DNA of 64,000 nucleotides from assembly GCA_037501455.1 (NCBI GenBank), contig CM074860.1, positions 24,139,001-24,203,000 on the forward strand. Direction: 5' to 3'. Shown in pieces: positions 47,298 to 57,667 of the stretch (positions are counted from its first letter, which is position 1; the number at the start of each line of letters is the position of its first letter). The stretch comes from Lantana camara (Eukaryota; Streptophyta; Magnoliopsida; Lamiales; Verbenaceae). Position numbers and translations under genes: made by a program. The notes below the pieces were generated by a model. It searched no databases, was not told where the DNA came from, and was given only the letters and a program-made list of their open reading frames with translations.

Positions 47298-48650
47298 TGC
47301 TCTGTTAGAGTTTGTGAAACGGTGGTAGATTTATAATTAAGATAAAATATGAATCTTTTGAAAGTATAAGCTAAGATATGATTTGATTTAATCTGATTTG
47401 ATAAAAGTTGATCTGTAAGATACGTGAGGATTTGTTAAGTTAAGTTTGGTCGGTTTTGATAAGAAACCTTCATATGTATGTATCACGGGAAAATGTTTTA
47501 GTGTGCAAAAATTATCCCTTAATTCATGAACATTATGTGTATGTGCTTTGCTCTATACATATATAACGTGTGTGGGTAGCCCCTCACTCAGTCCATGTGA
47601 CTAACCCCTCTTCTTTTTGTTTTAGTGTGAAGAAGTTGCGTGGAGTCCGAGCTAGGCGGCGTGTCGAGTCCTTGGAGTGTGTCATGTTTTCGTTCGTCCG
47701 AGTCTGTTGCATTTTCATTCGATTTGGATTTTTGTATAAGTATTTTAGTATGTTTTTGTAAGCTTTGTTTATATGTAATATGATTTCGGAACAGGCTTCT
47801 AGGAACAAATATGAACCTGTCTGCTTTTATGATTATTGTTATGTTCGGGCTTAGGTATCTATGCTAGTTGAACCCGTCACCTGCTATTTGTGCTTTTAAA
47901 TTTGAATGAATGTTTGGCTTCCGTATTTGCAGTTGTTTTGTGATTTGTTTTAATTTGCAGTTGTTTTGTGATTTGTTTTAATTTGAATGCTCTATTAGAG
48001 TTCGTGAAACGGCGGTAGATTGATAATTAAGATAAAATATGAATCTTTTGAAAGTATTAGCTAAGATATGATTTGATTTGATCTGATTTGATAAAATTTG
48101 ATCTGTAAGATACGTGAGGATTTGTTAAGTTAAGTTTGGTCTATTTTGATAAGAAACCTTTATATGTATGTATCACGGGAAAGTGTTTTAGTGTGCAAAA
48201 ACTATCCCTTAATTCATGAACATTATGTGTATGTGCTTTGCTCTATACATATGTTGTGTGTATGGGTAGCCCCTCACTCAGTCCGTGTGACTGACCCCTC
48301 TTCTTTTTGTTTTTGTGTGAAGAAGTTACGTGGTGTCTGAGCTAGGCGGTGTGTCGAGTCCTTGGAGTCTGTCGTGTTTTCGTTGGTTCGAGTCTGTTGC
48401 ATTTTCATTCGATTTGGATTTTTGTATAAGTATTTTAGTATGTTTTTGTAAGCTTTGTTTGTATGTAATATGATTTCGGGACAAGCTTCTAGGAACAAAT
48501 ATGAACCTGCCTGCTTTTATGATTATTGTTATGTTCGGGGTTAGGTATCTATGCTAGTTGAACCCGTCACCTGCTATTTGTGCTTTTAAATTTGAATGTA
48601 TGTTTGGCTTCCGTATTTGCAGTTGTTTTGTGATTTGTTTTAATTTGCAG
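47298..48650. repeat. 690-bp tandem duplication in the E2 5' LTR
   Basis: The segment 47298-47987 is repeated from 47988 (GCTCTGTTAGAG at 47300 and GCTCTATTAGAG at 47990). It duplicates the acceptor region and the TAGGCGG block. At the junction a 28-bp unit (AGTTGTTTTGTGATTTG...) is itself doubled at 47931-47986. The E2 3' LTR has one copy. Confidence 0.9.
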
Positions 48651-48799
48651 GGTGTACATCCCGCCTAGCTTAGGTGTGTGTCTATCGATCTCCCGTTCGT
48701 CTCTGCTTGGTTCATATACGGGTTTTTCACCTCATATATGGATTAAGTTTAGGTGCGAGGGATGTGGTGACCCACCGTGCGGGGTGCTACACCCTCAAG

Positions 48800-48812
48800 T
48801 GGTATCATAGCC
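48800..48812 (+). other. Primer binding site of E2
   Basis: TGGTATCATAGCC has one mismatch to the initiator tRNA-Met PBS and lies eight bases after the LTR end at 48791. It shows that E2 is plus-oriented. Confidence 0.88.
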
Positions 48813-49059
48813 CTGGATTGCAAAACCTAGGCTCAGAGTTGTGTTGTGTCGGTCTAAGTCAAACGACATAGGACAATGTGGTATTTTTTGTGCATTTGCA
48901 TCATAATTTTCTATGATATACGTTTGAATTCTTATTACTTTGTTGACTTTATCTTTCTATGATGCATTGCATTTTCCTAGTTGCTCTTGCTTGACTTATT
49001 TATGTGGTATCCTCACATACTAATCAGCATGCACATTTCCATATTGTAGTTGTTGAAAT

Positions 49060-49930
49060 TTTTAGGATATCACCACGTCGATAAGATTTCAGTCAACCAT
49101 TCCATCAAAGCCTTCACAATCAAGAGCAACAACACGCCGAGATGCAACCTGGTTATTCGACAGTAACATTATATCGTGACTTCAGGACCTTCAATTCTCC
49201 CGAATTTAGAGAAGGCAATAATGTCCCGGCGGAAGAGTGGATTTCTGAGATAGAAAGCATATTCGAAGTATGGTCGTGCAACCCTCAAGACATGGCTCGT
49301 CTCGCCATATTACTCCTATAAGGATATGTGAGACAATGGTGGAAAAGAGTTGCCCCACAAGTTGAAGCAACGAACGAAGGATTGACATGGGATAACTTTG
49401 TTCAGGAGTTTAGAAGAAGGTACTCACCGGCCATTTTACGAGACCAAAGATTTGACGAGTTTTGTACCCTAAAACAGGGAGACAAAATGGTCATGGAGTA
49501 CATTGAAGAGTTCAAAAGGTTAGGCACCAATGTGCCTCATATTATGAGCAACGATGAGATGAAGATGTGGTACTTCATGGAAGGACTTCGGGATGAGTTT
49601 AAGGAGACGGTGATTGCAGAAGATACGAGTACGTGGGATAAAGCTACAACGAAAGCTTTAAGGGTTGAGAATCAAAGAATAACAAGATGTAAGGAAGAAG
49701 AGAATTTGGGACCGAGAGGTGAATTGGGATTGTGCTCAAATTTACAAGTGGAAGAAAGAATCCAACATCCCGATATTCAAGTTAGGAAGAAGATTCGTGG
49801 GAAGAAGCATAAGGCCAGAAATCCTTGAAGACTAAGGAAATCCTAATCACGCCTACAACACGTGTTGGGATCGGTTGAAGAAGTGTTATACATGCGGGTC
49901 AAGGGAACGTATGGTCTCCGATTGCGACCA
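49060..49930 (+). pseudogene. Decayed Gag of E2
   Basis: The expected start is mutated (ATA ahead of TCACCACGTCG). The readable frame begins around 49143 with a VTLYRDFRTFNSPEF block. It continues through PAEEWISEIESIFEVW and meets a stop before GYVRQWW at 49319. It resumes as the open frame 49328-49828 with WDNFVQEFRRRYSP, EYIEEFKRLGTNVPHI and FMEGLRDEFKE. After a stop at 49826 a zinc-knuckle relic (CYTCGSRERMVSDC, 49882-49923) has Arg in place of the His. The Gag is the type seen at 22455-23361. E2 carries no pol, so it needed helper enzymes even before it decayed. Confidence 0.88.
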
Positions 49931-50036
49931 ATCTAAAGCTAACAAGCAATGGAAGTCAGATTAAAGGCTTTAAATCGGAAACCAACATGAATCTGAGGAT
50001 GGAGGTATTTGCATCCATAGCATGTACATCCATAAC

Positions 50037-52404
50037 TGTAACACCCGAAGCGCAAAGGTGTCACATCCCCCGCACTAGAGCCCAGTCCATATATGAAACG
50101 GTCAATCCATACATGAACTGAGCCATAGCGAACGGGTGATAAGAAAATAAATGCTAACTAGCTAGGCGGGACTAACCCCAAACCAATTACCACAACAGGA
50201 AATAAACTGAAGTGCGTTAAGAACAAGTCTTTAACAAGCAAACTATTCTAATCCTATCAATACATTGTCATCTCTCAAATACATAACATTTCATAAAACA
50301 GTAGATAACAATACATATGCCAAAGTAGGATGGACACGTGTTAGACCCGAAATGAAAGACTTGACGCGACACCAATCCCGCCTAGCACACAACCTGCAAA
50401 ACTGAAAGGTGAGGTGTCAGTCTCTACAAGACTGAGCGAGGGGCATAATAATTTATAAGCGCAGATAACATGCACGTCATAACCTCGGGTAAGGTTTTAT
50501 AGACAAAAACAATCTAAGTTCAATAACAACATAAAGCTCGCCCGAGATTACAACTATCAGATTTAACAATCAATTATTTCAATCAATCAATCAATCAGTG
50601 GCCCGGCGAGTGAGGGCATTCTCCAACCTTACTCCGACAGTGTACAATCACGATACCTTTCATTAATTAATTAAGTGATCACACAATAAATTATAGTGCA
50701 CACGTAGCAGTTTCAATAACTCCTTCTTCCTCCAATGATGGTGGGTTTGCAAGGCCCGATCCATCCACGGTAAACACGGTGTACGTCGGGAACATGACTC
50801 CCACGCACGGGACTCCTTCCTCCACCAAACCTCCTGGTGGATTCAGGGTTCATCCCCACGGTAGAGAGGAGTGTAAGAGTTACCTGTCAGCCCATGCTTT
50901 CCCGGTTGGCTCAAACACTAACTCTCGGGCCCACAGTGCACGATACAGTATACTCGCCCAAAACACGGTCAATCAATACAATACAATTCGGTAAATCAGT
51001 TGCAATTCAATAGAGTTTGGAAAACTATAGATATATATACCTTTTGGCTTAAAACATCACATAGGGTTGTAATGGTTCTAGATAACTAGCAATTAAACCT
51101 CACCTGTACCGACAAAACAAAGAGAAAGGCACGGCCTAAGAAGCCCACTCCACGTCACTGGCGTGCCGGTCTGTGCAACAAAGACAAGTGTACATAACAC
51201 ACGACTCAAAATGTACCAAATAGGACGAACGGCGAAATGCAACGAGACGACGAGTATGATGCAATGTACCATGAAAATATCTTGTTTCACTTCATTTTAG
51301 ATCATATAATATCAAATCGGGGTCAAAGAAGCCGTTGGAACGAGGTGTTAGAAATGCAATTTTATGCAGAATATTTTGTTCTGTCAGACGCATGGGAACG
51401 GCCGTTCCGGCTTCCCTTTGAAAATGGGAAGGGCCGTTCCCGTGGCCCTTCAAAACGCACCAGCGTTTTCTCAAAACAAAACACGCTTTGGCTGGGAACG
51501 GCCCTTCCGGCTAGCAGGCCAAAGTGGGAACGGCCGTTCCCAGTCTCGCTGGCCTAACCACACTCAGAAGCCTGGGAACGCCCGTTCCCAAAATGCACTA
51601 AGGCGGGAACGACCGTTCCCAGTTTCTGGACATAACAGAAACAGAGCAGTTATGCAGGGGAGAACGAACCAAAACCAAAACTCCACAAATGATCATATAC
51701 CAAACTCCAAAGGCATATAATTCATGAAATAAACATGCTTGCATACTTATAGTTCAATAATAACTCATTTAAACACTTAAATCCATGCTTAATCATCAAA
51801 AATCAACAAGATCAAACCCACAACAAACTCATGCTCCAAGCTTATAAACTCCACAATTTATGCATCAAATCATAGCTAGAACCATGTAATCATGCTTTCA
51901 ACAACTCAAACATCATTAGGCAAGCTTAAACCATAGCCCTAGCTCTCATATATATTCATGTATTTCCCCAACTAGAAGCTCATACCTTGAATGAATGAAA
52001 AGAAGGAAAAGAGATGATGTTGGGATGATGATGATGCTTCAATTTATGCAAATAACCCTTGAATTCAAGCTTCCAATGAAGAATCCTCTTCTTTCTTCTT
52101 GCTCGGTTGAACGAGATGAGGGAGAGAAGGGAGGGATCAAGTGTGCATATGTTTGATGCAACCAAAGGATATATGCTAGATATTATAATGCTAAACACAA
52201 TTTGCAATTTAATCCCTCCAAAACATTAGTCATGCAATCAAGTTCAATCCCATGCAAAATGATCAATTAAGTCCAAGACTATTTCATGCAATTAGGTCAT
52301 CAATTTAATAAAATGACCACTTAAGGACAATTATGCAATTAAACAATTAAGTCATATTTGGAAATTAATTCACATATTGCATAATTGAAAATTGGGGCGT
52401 TACA
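50037..52404 (-). mobile_element. 3' LTR of the gag-only element
   Basis: The plus-strand edges are TGTAACACCCGAAGC and GGGGCGTTACA. It sits beside the PPT, so it is the 3' LTR. Donor-like TTCAAG|GTATGA (GT at 51985) and acceptor-like CAGTTTTGCAG|G (50394) are about 1.6 kb apart and bracket the array 51394-51620. Confidence 0.95.
51394..51620. repeat. Array of six GGGAACGGCCGTTCCC palindromes
   Basis: Units lie at 51394, 51426, 51495, 51526, 51574 and 51605. The fourth is the perfect 16-bp palindrome; the others differ at one or two central or edge positions. Spacing is 31-69 bp. Confidence 0.92.
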
Positions 52405-52423
52405 ATCACCCCTCCTTAAGAGG
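52405..52423 (-). other. Polypurine tract of the gag-only element
   Basis: The minus strand reads CCTCTTAAGGAGGGGTGAT immediately before the LTR start TGTAACGCCCC. Confidence 0.9.
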
Positions 52424-52752
52424 ACCTGGTCCCCAGGTCCACTGCTCGAACTATAAATTAAAACACGTGACGAGAGAACCCCGTCTCTCCAAACAATTAA
52501 TGAGAAAACCCCGTTTCTCCACACACAAGAGAGCACCCCGACTCTCGAGCAAAGAAGAGAGCACCCCGTCTCTCACACAACCACACCACGTACAAACTTA
52601 AATAATCACATACATGTACCAGCACATATGAAGCAAGTAGGGAGAACAACACTTCAATTACTCACACAAGATCAAATAGCAAACACAAGGAATACCATAT
52701 ATAAAATAAGAAAGCATATGATGCCCGTGATATGCATGATTAGATGTACCGT
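52424..52752 (-). other. 3' untranslated interior of the gag-only element
   Basis: Between the gag stop and the PPT there is no coding sequence. Four spaced copies of a GAGA(C/A)GGGGT(G/T)(C/T)TCTC-like dyad (plus-strand 52470-52580, AGAGCACCCCGTCTCTC type) form another small array of self-complementary motifs. Confidence 0.6.
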
Positions 52753-53718
52753 TCACCGTTGTTCTTGCCTGTTAAATGGTCGTTGACCCCCGGTGGATAG
52801 TTCTTGTCGCTCCGGACATGTATCTATCTGATGCTCAGCACTCCCACAACGGAAACATAGACGCAACCGCTTCCTACAACCATCATAAGTGTGGGTGTCG
52901 CGTCCACAATAAGTGCAGAGAGGTTTTTCTGGAGATTGTGACAAAGCCGGTTTAGGTGGAGTTTTCTGAATCGATCCCGCTCGTGAGGTAGAACTCCTAG
53001 CATTGACGGCGTCCTCAACTTTCAAAGCTTTGCTAGTAGCTTTGGCCCACGTGCTTATATTGACCGCTTCTAATGCCTCCTGTATGTCCGGTCGAAGCCC
53101 TTGCACAAACTGCATTGCCTTATGAAAGTCATCACTCGCTATATTAGGTGCATAGCGAGACAGCCTCTCATACTCGGATATATACTCCGAAACTGACATC
53201 CTTGCTTGCCTTAACTCGGTAAACTCCTTCAATCTCCTAGTACGCGCTGAGGGAGGAATGAACTTATTCTTAAACTCTCGAGTAAATACCTCCCAATTTA
53301 TCTCCTCCCCGGTGGCCTCCAACACTATCTTAGTACTTTCCCACCAAGAGTAAGCCTCTCCTTGGATCAATGTAATGGTGCAACGAGCTTTCTCTCGAGA
53401 CTCACATGGTATAAGCTCCCAAATTCTCTCTACTTCCTTTAACCACATCTCCGCCTCGGTATCATTGCCATGGAAGAATTTAGGAGGGTGTTGATTCTGG
53501 AATTCCCGAAGTATAGTTGAGATAGGTGCTTCTAATTGCACCGGTGGAGCAGGCGGTGCAGGAGTAACATGCTCTCTCATCCTCTGATCTATAAGGCCAA
53601 CCACAGCATTCATGAAGTCCTGTGGTTGAGCTGGAGGGGGTGGTGATCTCTCTCGATGATGATGCCGACGATGGCGATGTCCCGGAGAACGATCACGATG
53701 AGGACGACCTCGGTGCAT
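52753..53718 (-). CDS. gag: Gag polyprotein of the gag-only retrotransposon
   Basis: An intact frame of 321 residues should form the virus-like particle that packages element RNA in the cytoplasm. Residues 1-27 are an Arg/His/Ser-rich head (MHRGRPHRDRSPGHRHRRHH) followed by a Pro-rich stretch. The retrotransposon Gag fold spans about 70-220, with the blocks AEMWLKEVERIWEL, GEAYSWWEST, WEVFTREFKNKFIP, EYISEYERLSRYAPNI and FVQGLRPDI. Two CCHC zinc knuckles follow at about 271-284 (CTYCGRDTHTYDGC) and 292-305 (CFRCGSAEHQIDTC), both with complete CX2CX4HX4C spacing for RNA binding. The start is the first ATG after the leader. No protease, RT, RNase H or integrase follows, so helper enzymes in trans are needed. 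Confidence 0.95.
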   Translation of the reverse strand: MHRGRPHRDRSPGHRHRRHHHRERSPPPPAQPQDFMNAVVGLIDQRMREHVTPAPPAPPVQLEAPISTILREFQNQHPPKFFHGNDTEAEMWLKEVERIWELIPCESREKARCTITLIQGEAYSWWESTKIVLEATGEEINWEVFTREFKNKFIPPSARTRRLKEFTELRQARMSVSEYISEYERLSRYAPNIASDDFHKAMQFVQGLRPDIQEALEAVNISTWAKATSKALKVEDAVNARSSTSRAGSIQKTPPKPALSQSPEKPLCTYCGRDTHTYDGCRKRLRLCFRCGSAEHQIDTCPERQELSTGGQRPFNRQEQR

Positions 53719-53952
53719 CCTGTAACCTAAGACACTAAGGATGCATGTTGAATTAGTGGATGCTAATGGTTACAAATAAGTCTCAAGTCACAAATAATTC
53801 ACATAATTCAAAGACTTCAAGTTATTCAAATACTTCAAATAAGTCAAATAATTTCAGTTAAAGATGCAAGACTCTCAAGTTGACAATTAATTCCTATGCC
53901 GCACGACCTAGACTCGACTCGACACGACACTAAAGACCCGGTTTTGCAACCG

Positions 53953-53965
53953 GGCTCTGATACCA
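53953..53965 (-). other. Primer binding site of the gag-only element
   Basis: The minus strand reads TGGTATCAGAGCC, matching initiator tRNA-Met, seven bases from the 5' LTR edge at 53973. Confidence 0.93.
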
Positions 53966-53972
53966 CCTAAGA

Positions 53973-56340
53973 TGTAACACCCGAAGCGCAAAGGTGTCAC
54001 ATCCCCCGCACTAGAGCCCAGTCCATATATGAAACGGTCAATCCATACATGAACTGAGCCATAGCGACCGGGTGACAAGAAAATAAATGCTAACTAGCTA
54101 GGCAGGACTAACCCCAAACCAATTACCACAACAGGAAATAAACTGAAGTGCGTTAAGAACAAGTCTTTAACAAGAAAACTATTCTAATCTTATCAATACA
54201 TTGTCATCTCTCAAATACATAACATTTCATAAAACAGTAGATAACAATACATATGCCGAAGTAGGATGGACACGTGCTAGACCCGAAATGAAAGACTTGA
54301 CTCGACACCAATCCCGCCTAGCACACAACCTGTAAAACTGAAAGGTGAGGTGTCAGTCTCCACAAGACTGAGCGAGGGGCATAATAATATATAAGCGCAG
54401 ATAACATGCACGTCATAACCTCGGGTAAGGTTTTATAGACAAAAACAATCTAAGTTCAATAACAATATAAAGCTCGCCCGAGATTACAACTATCAGATTT
54501 AACAATCAATTATTTCAATCAATCAATCAATCAGTGGCCCGGCGAGTGAGGGCATTCTCCAACCTTACTCCGACAGTGTACAATCACGATACCTTTCATC
54601 AATTAATTAAGTGATCACACAATAAATTACAGTGCACACGTAGCAGTTTCAATAACTCCTTCTTCCTCCAATGATGGTGGGTTTGCAAGGCCCGATCCAT
54701 CCACGGTAAACACGGTGTACGTCGGGAACATGACTCCCACGCACGGGACTCCTTCCTCCACCAAACCTCCTGGTGGATTCAGGGTTCATCCCCACGGTAG
54801 AGAGGAGTGTAAGAGTTACCCGTCAGCCCATGCTTTCCCGGTTGGCTCAAACACTAACTCTCGGGCCCACAGTGCACGATACAGTATACTCGCCCAAAAC
54901 ACGGTCAATCAATACAATACAATTCGGTAAATCAGTTGCAATTCAATAGAGTTTGGAAAACTATAGATATATATACCTTTTGGCTTAAAACATCACATAG
55001 GGTTGTAATGGTTCTAGATATCTAGCAATTAAACCTCACCTGTACCGACAAAACAAAGAGAAAGGCACGGCCTAAGAAGCCCACTCCACGTCACTGGCGT
55101 GCCGGTCTGTGCAACAAAGACAAGTGTACATAACACACGACTCAAAATGTACCAAATAGGACGAACGGCGAAATGCAACGAGACGACGAGTATGATGCAA
55201 TGTACCATGAAAATATCTTGTTTCACTTCATTTTAGATCATATAATATCAAATCGGGGTCAAAGAAGCCGTTGGAACGAGGTGTTAGAAATGCAATTTTA
55301 TGCAGAATATTTTGTTCTGTCAGACGTATGGGAACGGCCGTTCCGGCTTCCCTTTGAAAATGGGAAGGGCCGTTCCCGTGGCCCTTCAAAACACACCAGC
55401 GTTTTCTCAAAACAAAACACGCTTTGGCTGGGAACGGCCCTTCCAGCTAGCAGGCCAAAGTGGGAACGGCCGTTCCCAGTCTCGCTGGCCTAACCACACT
55501 CAGAAGCCTGGGAACGCCCGTTCCCAAAATGCACTAAGGCGGGAACGACCGTTCCCAGTTTCTGGACATAACAGAAACAGAGCAGTTATGCAGGGGAGAA
55601 CGAACCAAAACCAAAACTCCACAAATGATCATATACCAAACTCCAAAGGCATATAATTCATGAAATAAACATGCTTGCATACTTATAGTTCAATAATAAC
55701 TCATTTAAACACTTAAATCCATGCTTAATCATCAAAAATCAACAAGATCAAACCCACAACAAACTCATGCTCCAAGCTTATAAACTCCACAATTTATGCA
55801 TCAAATCATAGCTAGAACCATGTAATCATGCTTTCAACAACACAAACATCATTAGGCAAGCTCAAACCATAGCCCTAGCTCTCATATATATTCATGTATT
55901 TCCCCAACTAGAAGCTCATACCTTGAATGAATGAAAAGAAGGAAAAGAGATGATGTTGGGATGATGATGATGCTTCAATTTATGCAAATAACCCTTGAAT
56001 TCAAGCTTCCAATGAAGAATCCTCTTCTTTCTTCTTGCTCGGTTGAACGAGATGAGGGAGAGAAGGGAGGGATCAAGTGTGCATATGTTTGATGCAACCA
56101 AAGGATATATGCTAGATATTATAATGCTAAACACAATTTGCAATTTAATCCCTCCAAAACATTAGTCATGCAATCAAGTTCAATCCCATGCAAAATGATC
56201 AATTAAGTCCAAGACTATTTCATGCAATTAGGTCATCAATTTAATAAAATGACCACTTAAGGACAATTATGCAATTAAACAATTAAGTCATATTTGGAAA
56301 TTAATTCACATATTGCATAATTGAAAATTGGGGCGTTACA
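53973..56340 (-). mobile_element. 5' LTR of the gag-only element
   Basis: 2368 bp, colinear with 50037-52404 at an offset of 3936. It has the same donor-like and acceptor-like sites (the acceptor is TTTTACAG|G here) and the palindrome array at 55330-55556. As the 5' LTR it should supply the promoter for gag. Confidence 0.95.
55330..55556. repeat. Palindrome array, 5' LTR copy
   Basis: Same six units as 51394-51620. The third differs by CTTCCAG for CTTCCGG, a CpG transition in the flank. Confidence 0.92.
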
Positions 56341-56345
56341 ATAAC

Positions 56346-57656
56346 ATATTTAAAATTTTGCACTTGTTTATTTGTTGTGCTATATTTGTTAATTATAACA
56401 TTCTTAGTGCTTGAGTGGAAATTACTTGATGCATAGCATCGGCATATATAACCCAACATGCTTATTCAGTGTTTGCTTGATAGGATGCCGTTTCTTTCAA
56501 CCTCTGAGTTTAGAACGCTACTAAGTTGGGAAGTATATCAACGGGACAGAAGATTCAAGAGAATTGGAACCCGCTTTGAAGGAGAGCTAATTTTCCCAAA
56601 GAAGGTACTATGATGAAAGTACCGAGAAGTGAAGTGATTAATCCACAAGGGATTTCGGGACTTTCTAATAATACGGACAATGTAAGAAGATGTCTTCGGG
56701 CTAGAGGGGGGAGTTTGATGAGAACCATTAAGAGACCTTGGACGCACTTCTCTAATGTTCTAAGAAAAGAGTGGTGTGAAAGTGAGAGTCGGTGCCCTAG
56801 TTTGAAGGATCTTAACGAGGAGGAACGATGGTTACGAGGTAATACCTCTTCCTGGGGATTTCTATGAGGAAGCATTCGAGTGAAGGAATCCGGACTATAA
56901 GGTCGTTGGTGATAAATCAAAACCTGTGGAATTCAATTCTTAGGAATGATAACCACACCAAGAGAACACTTAAGAATTGAAGGTTGGGTTAGAAGAATCT
57001 CCAGGATAGGCAACAACTATGAGATGGAGATTGGGATGATGCCGTTGCACAAAAAGCAATGGTAATTTTAAAGTATAATGGTGGGCAAAGAGACCTCGGC
57101 TCCAATCAAATCATCACCACATGAGATTTTCCACAACGGTGAACGGTACACTAAAACATACATATCATGTGCATCATGCATTTTAGTTTCGTTCATGTTT
57201 GTTGTGTTGTTATTTGTTGTTGCTACGTGGTAAGATGAGGGTCAAGCTTTGCAACGAGATCAATAGCCTCTTGAAGATTTTAGGTGGTGTAAGAAAAGGG
57301 TCCGGATACTAAACACTTCGGACCTTAGATCGTGGACAAAAAGAAGACTTGGATTGAGCTTGGTTATGTGAATGGCGTGAGTTTGTAGCTACACCTTTGA
57401 GAGAATACCGAGCTCGGGAGTTGACTCAAATAAACTCAAATGGTGAGAGTTGAATCTATTTTAGACCCTCTTTATCGTGCGAGTCGATCGAGCAATTCAA
57501 ATGACCGGATCGATTTAGAGATTCAAACCCCTTGTGCTTGAAAACCTTTCTCGAGCTAACCCTCGTTGGGGCATCGTGAACCTCGAACTTGGGTGAATAC
57601 GAAAAGTTGTTCGAGCTTGAAACTCGAGCAGGAGAACCTGGGGACTAAGTTCTCTT
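56346..57656 (+). mobile_element. Interior 3' part of element E2, no recognisable gene
   Basis: It continues E2 after the inserted gag-only element and runs to the polypurine tract. An 85-codon plus frame at 56610-56867 has no motif I recognise, and overlapping minus-strand frames look like shadows. There is no protease, RT or integrase signature. The total E2 interior without the insertion is about 2.57 kb, so E2 was also non-autonomous unless deleted. Confidence 0.7.
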
Positions 57657-57667
57657 AAGGGGGGGAT
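57657..57667 (+). other. Polypurine tract of E2
   Basis: AAGGGGGGGAT immediately precedes the 3' LTR start TGACACCCC. Confidence 0.88.

Larger units (their letters stand above)
39925..48791 (+). mobile_element. 5' LTR of element E2, truncated and interrupted
   Basis: It matches the E2 3' LTR (57670-63795) from about base 400 onward; the first 400 bp were lost with the gypsy insertion at its left. It is split by the solo LTR 41012-46616 at the sequence GGTTAT. It ends ...CCGTGCGGGGTGCTACA at 48791, directly before a PBS, so it is the 5' LTR. A donor-like CCAAG|GTAAGC is at 40076. It contains a palindrome array (40373-40593) and a 690-bp tandem duplication (47298-48650) that the 3' LTR lacks. 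Confidence 0.9.
50037..56340 (-). mobile_element. Complete gag-only LTR retrotransposon (TR-GAG-like), target duplication ATAAC
   Basis: Two 2368-bp LTRs (50037-52404 and 53973-56340) flank a 1568-bp interior, all minus-oriented. The target duplication is ATAAC at 50032-50036 and 56341-56345. The interior holds only PBS, leader, an intact gag and a PPT. The LTRs differ by eye at about 21 sites (near 0.9 percent) with no length change; about 15 are transitions, many at CpG. It is therefore the youngest element seen here. The architecture fits the TR-GAG class of plant elements described as having LTRs plus a Gag domain only. It sits inside the E2 interior. Confidence 0.96.

Noticed and set aside
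51364..51720. 118-codon frame repeated at 55300-55656, apparently conserved
   Set aside because: The two copies are the two LTRs of one element, and the frame runs through palindromic repeats. Identity reflects recent LTR duplication, not selection on a protein.
56610..56867. 85-codon frame in the E2 interior as a possible accessory gene
   Set aside because: No recognisable domain, and the neighbouring gag is a pseudogene, so there is no support beyond length.
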